A DNA stretch of 8,217 nucleotides from positions 1 to 8,217 of the forward strand of contig JAPLGF010000126.1 in NCBI GenBank assembly GCA_026390275.1, in the 5' to 3' direction. The DNA is from Candidatus Atribacteria bacterium (lineage in GTDB: Bacteria; Atribacterota; Atribacteria; Atribacterales; Atribacteraceae). How positions within the stretch are numbered: position 1 is the first letter of the stretch; every line of letters begins with the position of its first letter. The position numbers and the translations under genes are program-made. The notes under the pieces were generated by a model. That model did not search any database. It saw only the letters and a program-made list of their open reading frames with translations, and was not told the DNA's origin. Below are positions 1-6,017 of the stretch, piece after piece.

Positions 1-1
1 C

Positions 2-33
2 AATTCCACAATTCCACAGTTCCACAATTCCAC
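2..33. repeat. Tandem octamer repeat, four copies of AATTCCAC
   Basis: Four head-to-tail copies of an 8-bp unit, AATTCCAC; the third copy has G at its second base (AGTTCCAC). A degenerate fifth unit (ATTTTTAC) follows. The array starts one base from the window edge, so it may be longer. It directly abuts a dispersed-repeat copy at 38-63. Units are too short and unspaced for CRISPR; a slippage-prone simple repeat is the plain reading. Confidence 0.85.
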
Positions 34-37
34 ATTT

Positions 38-63
38 TTACACGATTCACGGTCTTTTCCGGG
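38..63 (-). repeat. Dispersed intergenic repeat, copy A (5' box only)
   Basis: Read on the minus strand this 26-bp stretch begins CCCGGAAAAGACCGTGAAT. It matches 5862-5887 (plus strand) at 23 of 26 positions, the differences being two C/T changes and one A/G change. The 3' box seen in copies B and D is absent here; the sequence instead runs into the tandem octamer. Related copies lie at 5862-5922, 5960-5980 and 7597-7645, all outside genes. Confidence 0.75.
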
Positions 64-76
64 GAGACCACCTTTC

Positions 77-120
77 GGGTGTTTTTGTTAAGACACCCTT
101 ACCAATTTACCCGATTGGTA
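77..120. other. Two adjacent hairpins beyond the antitoxin gene
   Basis: The first inverted repeat pairs 77-85 with 90-98 (GGGTGT against ACACCC at its base, one G-U pair, 4-nt loop). The second pairs 100-106 with 114-120 (TACCAAT against ATTGGTA, 7-nt loop). They lie just past the last in-frame stop of the minus-strand antitoxin gene, so a terminator role is possible. Neither is followed by a clear T-run on either strand, so I only call them hairpins. Confidence 0.4.
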
Positions 121-141
121 CTCCCCTTTCCATGAGAAAAA

Positions 142-744
142 CTATTTTGGACAGCTGTGATCTGCTTCATCAGTTAACATGGTCTTTAATTTTTCCAATG
201 CCATATTTAGATGGCTTTTCGAATATTTTCCTACATGAACATCTTGTTCTAAGTTTTTTACTCTAAACAACCAGGCCCTCTGTTCTGATGTCAGTTCTGT
301 AGTAGATTTTCTAGCCATATAACTTAATTCTGGGATTTGAGTTAAGTCAGATACACTAAAGAATTCTCATAACCTTTGCTCTTCTTCTAGTACATCAATG
401 TTTGTTGAATTTTCAATCCAATTTCTTTTTATCATGGCACGTATAGGAGCTGCACTATATAAGGCTGCTTTTCGAGATATTGATTCTGGTCTGTTTTTTT
501 CTAAAGATAAACGATAAGCTGATTCCATGTTAAGCCAAAACTGTGCACTTGTCCCGAATGCTTCACCTATTCCCTTTGCAGAATCAATCGTAATCCCTCT
601 TTTGCCTGTTATAATTTCGTTTACAGTCGTAGTGGTACGACCTGATATTTCTGCTAAATCCTCCTGAGCCCAACCTCTAGCTTCTAATTCCTCTTTAATT
701 AAATCACCTGGCAGGAATCCTTCAGCCGGTATTCTCTCCTTCAT
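142..744 (-). pseudogene. HigA/XRE-type antitoxin interrupted by in-frame TGA
   Basis: The first 125 codons encode an XRE-family helix-turn-helix protein like HigA/VapI-type antitoxins: a helix-turn-helix at about residues 15-60 (WAQEDLAEISGRT, then TTTVNEIITGKRGIT), then FGTSAQFWLNME, typical of this family. An in-frame TGA at 367-369 stops it after EEEQRL. The same frame stays open for 74 more codons (EFFSVSDLTQIPEL, YMARKSTTELTSEQRAWL) to a TAG at 142-144, and that part resembles the linker of longer relatives with a C-terminal ImmA/IrrE-like peptidase domain. Here that domain is absent. The site AGGAGGG at 753-759 lies 8 nt before the ATG at 744. Codon use is A+T-rich, unlike the genes to the right. 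No toxin gene is present: the upstream side, where HigB usually lies, holds a transposase scrap. The 125-residue product might still bind DNA, so it could be a shortened working repressor. Confidence 0.75.
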
Positions 745-814
745 GTTAACAACCCTCCTATGAATATGAATACCTTTTACTAATGATAATCATGCCTCTA
801 TTTTATCGGGGGAA

Positions 815-991
815 GTCCACACCACCATTGCCCGTATCTATCAGGATCGCTGGCAGATGGAAATCTTCTTCCCAACCCTCAAGCAGAACTTAAAGATCAA
901 GACCTTGGTCGGTACCAGTAAAAACGCTCTTTTCATTCAGATTTGGATAGCATTGATCTTTCATCTTCTATTACTATTGTTTTCAAAATGA
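815..991 (+). pseudogene. IS4-family transposase, C-terminal remnant
   Basis: The plus strand encodes, from about 821, TTIARIYQDRWQMEIFF followed by KQNLKIKTLVGTSKNALF and IQIWIALIFHLLLLLFSK, then TGA at 989-991. It contains the IS4-family signature Y-x2-R-x3-E-x6-K exactly (Tyr codon 839, Arg 848, Glu 860, Lys 881); the Glu is the last acidic residue of the DDE triad. Only about 57 codons remain of a protein usually around 350-450 residues. The N-terminal DD part is absent and no start codon is evident. It cannot be active. It lies 70 bp from the antitoxin start and 22 bp from the end of the MgtC-type gene, so an old insertion probably removed whatever was there, perhaps the toxin gene. Inverted repeats and target duplication are not recognisable. 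Confidence 0.85.
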
Positions 992-1013
992 TACACTACC
1001 GGAGTAATCCCTC

Positions 1014-1667
1014 TCACTCCAGCTCCACTCCTTTCACCACATCCAATTCCCCCAAAACCATCAGAACATTTTGTAGTTTCTGGGTAGAGGGAATTTCCAA
1101 CCAGAGATCACAATGAATGAAGAGGCCCTGATCTTTCATGATTTTTACATTTTTGATGTTGACTCCCATTTTTCCCAGGGCTTCCCCCAGACGTCCGAAG
1201 GATCCGGGAACATCGGTGAGAAGAACCCGAATCGGGGAGGTATTTTTCGTCCTCATTCGTTGTTCGAAGAGTTCAAGCAGGACCAGGACCAGAAGAATAA
1301 AAACCACCCCCAGGAAAGCAGCAAAGTAAACCCCGGCTCCGATAGCAATACCCACTCCACAAACTGCCCAAAGACTGGCGGCAGTAGTCAACCCCTTCAC
1401 CGATGGTCCATAACGGAAAATAGTACCAGCCCCCAGGAAACCGACCCCACTCACAATCTGGGCAGTGATACGGGAGGGATCAGCACCCATCTTTCCAAAA
1501 GCAAAGATGGAGACGATGGTGATGAGGGTGGATCCCAAACAGACTAAAATATGGGTCCGTAAACCAGCCGGTTTTTCGGCTTTTTCCCTTTGATAACCGA
1601 TTATTCCCCCGGCAGCAAAGGCATAGAGCAACCGGATAAATATTTCCAGAGATTCAGAGGTCAACAT
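1014..1667 (-). CDS. MgtC/SapB family inner-membrane protein
   Basis: A 217-residue protein of the MgtC/SapB family. Features in order: an N-terminal membrane segment; GYQRE (24-28), where relatives have GLERE; AGLRTH (34-39); a second hydrophobic helix (40-56); QIVSGVGFLGAG (70-81), the family's most typical motif; VKGLTTAASLW (90-100); strongly hydrophobic helices at about 101-133; and a soluble C-terminal domain (about 145-217, beginning IRVLLTDVPGSFGRLGEAL) of the ACT-like kind. Length is normal. I chose the ATG at 1667 because AAGGAG lies 9 nt upstream (1677-1682); an open frame to 1772 only overlaps rbsK. The family is linked to growth at low magnesium and, in some pathogens, to modulation of the F-type ATP synthase, but most environmental members have no assigned role. 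It overlaps rbsK by 14 bp, so translation is probably coupled. Confidence 0.92.
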   Translation of the reverse strand: MLTSESLEIFIRLLYAFAAGGIIGYQREKAEKPAGLRTHILVCLGSTLITIVSIFAFGKMGADPSRITAQIVSGVGFLGAGTIFRYGPSVKGLTTAASLWAVCGVGIAIGAGVYFAAFLGVVFILLVLVLLELFEQRMRTKNTSPIRVLLTDVPGSFGRLGEALGKMGVNIKNVKIMKDQGLFIHCDLWLEIPSTQKLQNVLMVLGELDVVKGVELE

Positions 1668-2610
1668 ACCGGAACTCTCCTTCCCCATGAGTGGAAGAGA
1701 AGTTTTTGATGTCCCGCATATAGGGGAGAGCACTCTGTGCTCCCACCCGAGTACAGGCAATTGCCCCGGCATTGTTCGCTAATTGTAATGTGGAAATCCA
1801 ATCCATCCCCGTGGAAAGGCCAAAGGCCAAACCGGCATTGAACGCATCACCGGCAGCGGTGGTATCCTGCACATCAATTTGCCGGGGAAACAGATGGAGG
1901 AAGCGATTCTTCTGATCACTGGCTAACGCTCCCTTTTCTCCCAGGGTGATCACCTTACGAGCAGCACATCGTTCATCTAATACTTTGACCGCCTTAACGG
2001 CATCATCCAACGTTCTGATGCGAACTCCACTGAGCACTTCGGCTTCATATTGATTTGGGGTAATGAAGTCATTTTCACCGAGAATTTCCACTGGAAAGGA
2101 TTGGGCGGGGGCTGGATTCAATATCACCTTCACTCCGTAATCATGAGCGTGCTGAATAGCTTTCTTGACCACATCATGTGGTACTTCCAGCTGGAGAATG
2201 AGAAACTCACAGGTCTCAAAAAGCTGGGAGGCATTTTCCAGGTCCCCCACCCCCAGTTTCATATTCGCACCCGGAGCGACGATGATACGATTCTCTCCAT
2301 ACTGGTCGATAAAAATGAAGGCCAGCCCGGAATGAGTGAGAGACTGCCGGGTAACGAAACTAAAATCAACATTCTCTTGCTCTAAGTTCATACGTAACCG
2401 GGCACCAAAATCATCATCACCAATCTTACCGATCATATATACCATCAAACCTAAACGTGCACAGGCAATGGCCTGATTGTTCCCCTTCCCCCCGGGGAGC
2501 ATCGAAAAGTCACGAGCAAAAAGATTTTCTCCCGTCTCCGGCATCCGATCGATTTTGAGAACCATATCAATGTTCAAACTTCCTACTACCAGTACTCGAG
2601 AAATTTTCAC
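1654..2610 (-). CDS. rbsK: Ribokinase (PfkB family)
   Basis: Ribokinase phosphorylates D-ribose with ATP to ribose 5-phosphate in the cytoplasm. The 318-residue product shows the PfkB-family layout: VVGSLNIDMV (8-17) at the N-terminus, LPGGKGNNQAIACARLG (38-54) as signature 1, NPAPAQ (165-170), TPNQYEAEVLSG (184-195) and signature 2, DTTAAGDAFNAG (249-260), whose Asp255 is the expected catalytic base. DTTAAGD rather than DTTGAGD is usual in ribokinases, and GAQSALP near the end also fits. I start at the GTG at 2610 because GAGGTG sits 7 nt upstream; an ATG at 2667 would add 19 basic residues without similarity. The end overlaps the MgtC-type gene by 14 bp. No ribose ABC transporter or RbsR repressor is visible. 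A related PfkB nucleoside kinase cannot be excluded, but the motifs favour ribose. Confidence 0.92.
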   Translation of the reverse strand: MKISRVLVVGSLNIDMVLKIDRMPETGENLFARDFSMLPGGKGNNQAIACARLGLMVYMIGKIGDDDFGARLRMNLEQENVDFSFVTRQSLTHSGLAFIFIDQYGENRIIVAPGANMKLGVGDLENASQLFETCEFLILQLEVPHDVVKKAIQHAHDYGVKVILNPAPAQSFPVEILGENDFITPNQYEAEVLSGVRIRTLDDAVKAVKVLDERCAARKVITLGEKGALASDQKNRFLHLFPRQIDVQDTTAAGDAFNAGLAFGLSTGMDWISTLQLANNAGAIACTRVGAQSALPYMRDIKNFSSTHGEGEFRYVDL

Positions 2611-2696
2611 TTTCTGACACCTCTTTTTTCTTGCTCTCCTGACTCCAGATGACGACCACGATTTCATTCACGAGGACACCCCATAAGAGCATCTTA

Positions 2697-2725
2697 ATAT
2701 TACCCGAGTTGTTCCGGATCGTCCA
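2697..2725 (-). promoter_or_regulatory. Candidate sigma-70 promoter of rbsK-mgtC unit
   Basis: On the minus strand, TGGACG (2720-2725) and TAATAT (2697-2702) are separated by 17 bp, matching 4 of 6 and 4 of 6 consensus bases. Transcription would start near 2690 and leave a leader of about 80 nt before the GTG at 2610. It is back to back with the candidate purH promoter. Pattern match only. Confidence 0.4.
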
Positions 2726-2726
2726 T

Positions 2727-2750
2727 ACAGTTTTTTTATGAATAAACTGT
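2727..2750. repeat. 7-bp inverted repeat between divergent promoters
   Basis: ACAGTTT (2727-2733) and AAACTGT (2744-2750) form a perfect inverted repeat with a 10-nt A+T-rich loop. It lies between the candidate divergent promoters, immediately upstream of the rbsK -35 box and 18 bp upstream of the purH -35 box. That place would suit an operator acting on both genes, but no known operator consensus is recognised. Confidence 0.4.
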
Positions 2751-2768
2751 TCCTGACCAGAATATTCC

Positions 2769-2797
2769 TTTTCAAGCAGTGTCCTTTCGCATACAAT
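2769..2797 (+). promoter_or_regulatory. Candidate sigma-70 promoter of purH
   Basis: TTTTCA (2769-2774, 4 of 6 consensus) and TACAAT (2792-2797, 5 of 6) are separated by exactly 17 bp. The predicted start near 2804 leaves about 35 nt before the GTG at 2840, with AGGGGGTGAT (2827-2836) in the right place as ribosome binding site. This supports the GTG over the ATG at 2813. Confidence 0.5.
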
Positions 2798-2839
2798 GAC
2801 CTGGTAGGAACCATGATAAAAATATCAGGGGGTGATCGA

Positions 2840-4143
2840 GTGATTCATGTTCAAACGGCACTCATCAGTGTTTCAGATAAGAGGGGACTTCCCGAGATAG
2901 TTTCCTCTTTTTCCCAAAGATGATGGAAACCGGGGAATGTTCCTTAGATAAAGTGGTAGAAGAAATCGATATCGGGGGAATCACTCTCCTGCGAGCTTCG
3001 GCAAAAAATTTTCGCTACGTCGTGGCGGTGTCCTCTCCGACCCAATACCCGGAGCTCATCGAACAACTGGAAAAGAATCATGGCTCGTTCCCGGAAGAGA
3101 TCTCCGCTCAATGGGCAGTCAGCGCTTTTGCCCAAACGTCTCTCTATGATTCCCACATCTCCAGCTACCTCTCCCGTCTCCTTTCCCCAGGTGATGATCC
3201 ATTCCCCAGCGAGATTTCTCTGGTACTCAAGAAAAAGGAGTCGCTCCGTTACGGTGAAAATCCCCATCAAAAAGCGGCTCTCTACGAGGATCTCTCATTC
3301 GATCCGGATGGTTTTGTGAAGCATATTGAGAAACTGGGCGGAAAAGAGCTCTCTTTCAACAATATCCTCGATACCCAGGCCGCGTATTCTCTGGTGGCAG
3401 AATTCCCCACTCCGGCGGTGGTCATCGTCAAGCACAACAACCCCTGCGGGGTGGCTGTTGATTCATCGCTTTCCCGGGCTGCCCAAAAAGCCCTCTCCGG
3501 AGACCCGGTGTCGGCTTATGGTGGGATCATCGCCTTTAACCGTCCAGTCGACCGGGATAGTGCCGGGGTATTTAAAGATTTATTCATCGAAGTCATTATT
3601 GCTCCCCAATATGACCCCGATGCCCTCTCCCTCTTGCAGGGTAAAAAAAACCTCCGCATCTTGCAGGCTCCCATCAGTCATGGGGCGCGTCTTGATTTGA
3701 AAAAAGTCGATGGAGGATTCCTGCTCCAGGACAAAGATTTCATCACTTATGAGAAACCAAACCTGAAAGTCGCTACCACCCTTTCTCCCACTGAAAAAGA
3801 ACAAAATGATCTTCTTTTCGGTTGGATAGTAGCCAAACACGTGAAATCGAATGCCATCATTCTGGCAAAGGACAACCAAACCGTAGGGATCGGGGCAGGT
3901 CAGATGAGTCGTATCGACTCGTTAAAAATCGCCGTCATCAAGGCCGAGGGGAGAGAAAAAGGAGCGGTATTAGCCTCTGATGCTTTCTTCCCGTTCTCAG
4001 ATGTGGTAAAGGAAGCTTCACGCCACGGTATCACCGCCATCATTCAACCCGGTGGTTCCATCCGTGACCAGGATTCCACTGACGCATGCAATCGATTGGG
4101 CATGAGTATGGTCTTCACCGGGATGCGTCATTTCCGTCATTAA
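2840..4143 (+). pseudogene. purH: PurH (AICAR transformylase/IMP cyclohydrolase) with internal deletion
   Basis: PurH does the last two steps of purine synthesis: formylation of AICAR, then ring closure to IMP. The N-terminus begins correctly (HVQTALISVSDKRGLPEIV) from the GTG at 2840, but after 27 codons the frame ends in TGA at 2921-2923. Homology resumes in another frame at ETGECSLDKVVEEIDIGG. About 80 residues are missing, including the family's STGGT, FPEMLDGRVKTLHP and VVNLYPF segments, so IMP cyclohydrolase activity should be lost. The rest (ATG at 2920, 407 codons) holds a complete transformylase domain: SLRYGENPHQ (108-117), the catalytic Lys-His in VIVKHNNPCGV (168-178), AKHVKSNAI (305-313), GAGQMSRIDS (325-334), ASDAFFP (352-358), IIQPGGSIRDQDS (374-386) and the normal end FTGMRHFRH. 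The second ATG overlaps the first stop as ATGA, so coupled translation of a transformylase-only protein is conceivable, though there is no separate ribosome site. An assembly gap would look the same. Confidence 0.85.
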
Positions 4144-4218
4144 TCGACGAAGGAATATCCCATGATATACCGCCTACGGCGTAAGATGACCACCATTGAA
4201 GGAAAAAATATCAACTCA

Positions 4219-4252
4219 GAACAAGAGCCCTTTTCTTATCGGGCTCTTGTTC
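4219..4252. terminator. Hairpin between convergent purH and pentulose kinase
   Basis: A perfect 12-bp stem, GAACAAGAGCCC (4219-4230) with GGGCTCTTGTTC (4241-4252), encloses a 10-nt loop. It lies between the two convergent genes, with T-runs some 7-8 nt beyond the stem on both strands, so it probably acts in both directions. The T-runs are not immediately adjacent, which is atypical for a strong intrinsic terminator. The kinase's last five codons and its TAA lie inside the hairpin. Confidence 0.65.
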
Positions 4253-5810
4253 CGTTACGGTTTTTATTCACCCGTGCGGAGACCTCATGCATGAGGTCCT
4301 TGAGTGAAAAGTAGCTTTTAATATACATATCGTAATAAAACCGGTATATTTCATGATTTTCCTTATTCGGATAGACCTGTCCGGAGATCTGAACCATTTT
4401 GAGCGTGGCTTCCGGGATGGTGTCGTAATATCCGGCCCCGACTGCCGCATAGATTGCCGTTCCCAGGGTACTCGCTTCTTCTACCGTAGTGAGATAGATG
4501 GGAATATTGGTCACATCGGCATGGATCTGGAGCCAGAGTCTACTCCTTGCTCCTCCCCCACTCACATACATTTCCTGAACTTCAAATCCATCCTGAGCCA
4601 GGGTTTCCAGAATATGAAAGGTTCCATACGCCGTGCCCTCATACATTCCTCGCAGGATATGCGCCTTGGTATGACTCAACGAAAGACCCCACACCGCCCC
4701 GCGGGCCAGGGGATCCTGGTAGGGGCTGCGATTCCCCTGAAAATTGTCCAGAACGATCAATCCATCAGAACCAGGAGCAACCTGGGCAGCAATTTTGTCC
4801 AGGGCATCGTAGATGCTTTCTCCAATGTCACTGGCCTCGCGGCATTCCTGGAAAGCAAAATTATCACCAAACCATTTGATGATCGATCCGGTGGAACTCT
4901 GTCCCCCTTCCAATATCCACATATCCGGAAACACCGCTCCTAAATAAGGACCCCAGATCCCTTTGCTGAAAATCGGCTGGTCGGAAAGAGCCATATGGCA
5001 GGTGGACGATCCGATCACCATGGCCAACCGCTGAGGATGGACAACGTCCAACCCCACCATGGCGGCATAAGCGTCGATCCCCCCTTGAATAACCGGGATT
5101 CCAGGTATGAGTCCTAAATCATAGGCCGCTCTTTTGGTGAGTTCCCCCACCAGTTTCCCCACCGGAATGATTTCTTTTGGCCACTTCTGTAGCACTTCCT
5201 CAAACTGGAGCTCTCGCAAAAGAGAAACCGGCCATCCCCCTTCCATGGGACAGAAATTCCACTTACAGATAGCATTATTGAGAGAAGTCACCCAGTGCTC
5301 GGTGAGTTTAAAAACCACCCAGTTTTGACATTCCACCAGGTAATCGGAATTGATAAAAATATCAGGAAAATTTTCTTTCAGCCAGAGTGCCTTGGGGATC
5401 ATCCATTCCGGTGATTCATGGCCACCGGCGTACTTTAAAACCGGATTTTCCGTGGCATTGATACGTTCCGCCTGATCAAAGGCTCTTACATCCATCCACA
5501 TGATCGCCCGATATTTGGGGTTTCCAAATCGATCCACCGGAAGCACGGTACATGAACTGGCACTGACACTGATGGAAGCGATCTCTTCTGGTTTCACATC
5601 CCCTTCGAAGATACACCGCCGGACCGTGTCCTGCACCGCTTTCCACCAATCCATCGGATCCTGTTCCGCCCAACCGGGACGGGGGTGATATTCCGGATAG
5701 GAATAGAAAGAGAGTGCCACCACATTCCCCCGCATATCAAAAATCCCGCTTCGTAAGCCCTGGGTTCCTACATCAATACCAAGAAAATACGGTGGTTTTG
5801 TTTCGGCCAT
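4236..5810 (-). CDS. FGGY-family pentulose kinase, D-ribulokinase-like
   Basis: A 524-residue kinase with the two actin-like domains of the FGGY family, of normal length. Visible motifs: phosphate-binding loop GIDVGTQGLRSGIFD (11-25); MWMDVRA (104-110); VIQGGIDAYAAMVG (240-253), whose Asp246 is the expected catalytic base; IGSSTCHMALS (266-276), WGPYLGAVFPDMWILEGGQ (286-304) and STGSIIKWF (306-314); and VSGGGARSRLW (416-426) with EEASTLGTAIYA (444-455) for ATP binding. The GSSTCHM / WGPY / EGGQSSTG set is more like D-ribulokinase and L-ribulokinase relatives than xylulokinase, so I expect phosphorylation of a 2-ketopentose such as D-ribulose, but exact substrate cannot be read from sequence. 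AGGAGGT (5817-5823, as its complement) lies 6 nt before the ATG, a strong ribosome site. The last residues are encoded in a hairpin. It stands alone: no isomerase, epimerase or transporter gene adjoins it. Confidence 0.9.
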   Translation of the reverse strand: MAETKPPYFLGIDVGTQGLRSGIFDMRGNVVALSFYSYPEYHPRPGWAEQDPMDWWKAVQDTVRRCIFEGDVKPEEIASISVSASSCTVLPVDRFGNPKYRAIMWMDVRAFDQAERINATENPVLKYAGGHESPEWMIPKALWLKENFPDIFINSDYLVECQNWVVFKLTEHWVTSLNNAICKWNFCPMEGGWPVSLLRELQFEEVLQKWPKEIIPVGKLVGELTKRAAYDLGLIPGIPVIQGGIDAYAAMVGLDVVHPQRLAMVIGSSTCHMALSDQPIFSKGIWGPYLGAVFPDMWILEGGQSSTGSIIKWFGDNFAFQECREASDIGESIYDALDKIAAQVAPGSDGLIVLDNFQGNRSPYQDPLARGAVWGLSLSHTKAHILRGMYEGTAYGTFHILETLAQDGFEVQEMYVSGGGARSRLWLQIHADVTNIPIYLTTVEEASTLGTAIYAAVGAGYYDTIPEATLKMVQISGQVYPNKENHEIYRFYYDMYIKSYFSLKDLMHEVSARVNKNRNGTRAR

Positions 5811-5849
5811 CTTGGAACCTCCTGAGGATATTTTTCTTGGCTTGGTTTT

Positions 5850-5879
5850 ATCTTATCACTACCCGGGAAAGACTGTGAA
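5850..5879 (-). promoter_or_regulatory. Candidate promoter of pentulose kinase gene
   Basis: On the minus strand, TTCACA (5874-5879, 5 of 6 consensus) and TAAGAT (5850-5855, 4 of 6) are 18 bp apart, about 40 bp upstream of the ATG at 5810. The -35 box and much of the spacer lie inside dispersed-repeat copy B, so the repeat may supply part of the promoter. Confidence 0.4.
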
Positions 5880-5922
5880 TCGCGTAATCTCCCCCTTTGG
5901 ATAAAGGGTCACCAAGGGGGAT
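5862..5922 (+). repeat. Dispersed intergenic repeat, copy B (most complete)
   Basis: The 5' box (5862-5880, CCCGGGAAAGACTGTGAAT) is followed by the 3' box at 5886-5908, whose 23 bases recur identically at 7623-7645. The 3' box contains CCCTTT and AAAGGG as an inverted pair (5893-5898 and 5903-5908). With the following AAGGGGGATT it forms a longer imperfect palindrome, 5886-5901 against 5910-5922, with single-base bulges. Structure and intergenic position resemble REP-like or small MITE-like elements. Confidence 0.75.
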
Positions 5923-5959
5923 TCGATGTTCCCCGACTTATCTTTTCATCCCCCGCTGG

Positions 5960-5980
5960 TACCCGGGAAAGACCGGGAAT
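5960..5980 (+). repeat. Dispersed intergenic repeat, copy C (5' box only)
   Basis: TACCCGGGAAAGAC here is identical to 5860-5873, exactly 100 bp away, and the likeness extends to 21 bp with two mismatches. Copies B and C therefore flank the palindromic 3' box as direct repeats. This copy lies just upstream of the Mut7-C gene's candidate promoter. Confidence 0.7.
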
Positions 5981-5999
5981 GGTTGTCCAACCCGCTCCG

Positions 6000-6008
6000 T
6001 GTTACAAT
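6000..6008 (+). promoter_or_regulatory. Candidate extended -10 element for Mut7-C gene
   Basis: TGTTACAAT fits the extended -10 form TGnTATAAT with one mismatch. No good -35 lies at the usual distance (TTG at 5983-5985 is the nearest). The start would be near 6014-6016, only a few bases before the GTG at 6018, so the message could be leaderless or nearly so. Confidence 0.35.
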
Positions 6009-6017
6009 GGAAGAACC

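Noticed and set aside
2..41. Short repeats at the left edge as a CRISPR array
   Set aside because: The 8-bp units are contiguous with no spacers; CRISPR repeats are about 23-47 bp with unique spacers.
364..372. TGA read as selenocysteine or as a reassigned sense codon
   Set aside because: No cysteine is expected at this point in the family, no SECIS-like stem was evident right after it, and other genes here end in TGA.
1113..1547. Open frame of 144 codons on the plus strand
   Set aside because: It is antisense to the well-supported MgtC-type gene, its composition (Ser, Thr, Gly, Asp, Pro) is a shadow of hydrophobic codons on the other strand, and no ribosome site precedes it.
1654..1772. 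Upstream extension of the MgtC-type protein to the ATG at 1772
   Set aside because: The extra 35 residues are out-of-frame ribokinase codons with no family similarity, while the ATG at 1667 has a good ribosome site.
2911..2926. Programmed ribosomal frameshift in purH
   Set aside because: A shift would restore the frame but not the roughly 80 missing conserved residues, so the cyclohydrolase would still be destroyed.
4353..4943. Open frame of 196 codons on the plus strand
   Set aside because: It lies wholly inside the pentulose kinase gene on the opposite strand, shows no recognisable motif, and the kinase frame is continuous and complete.
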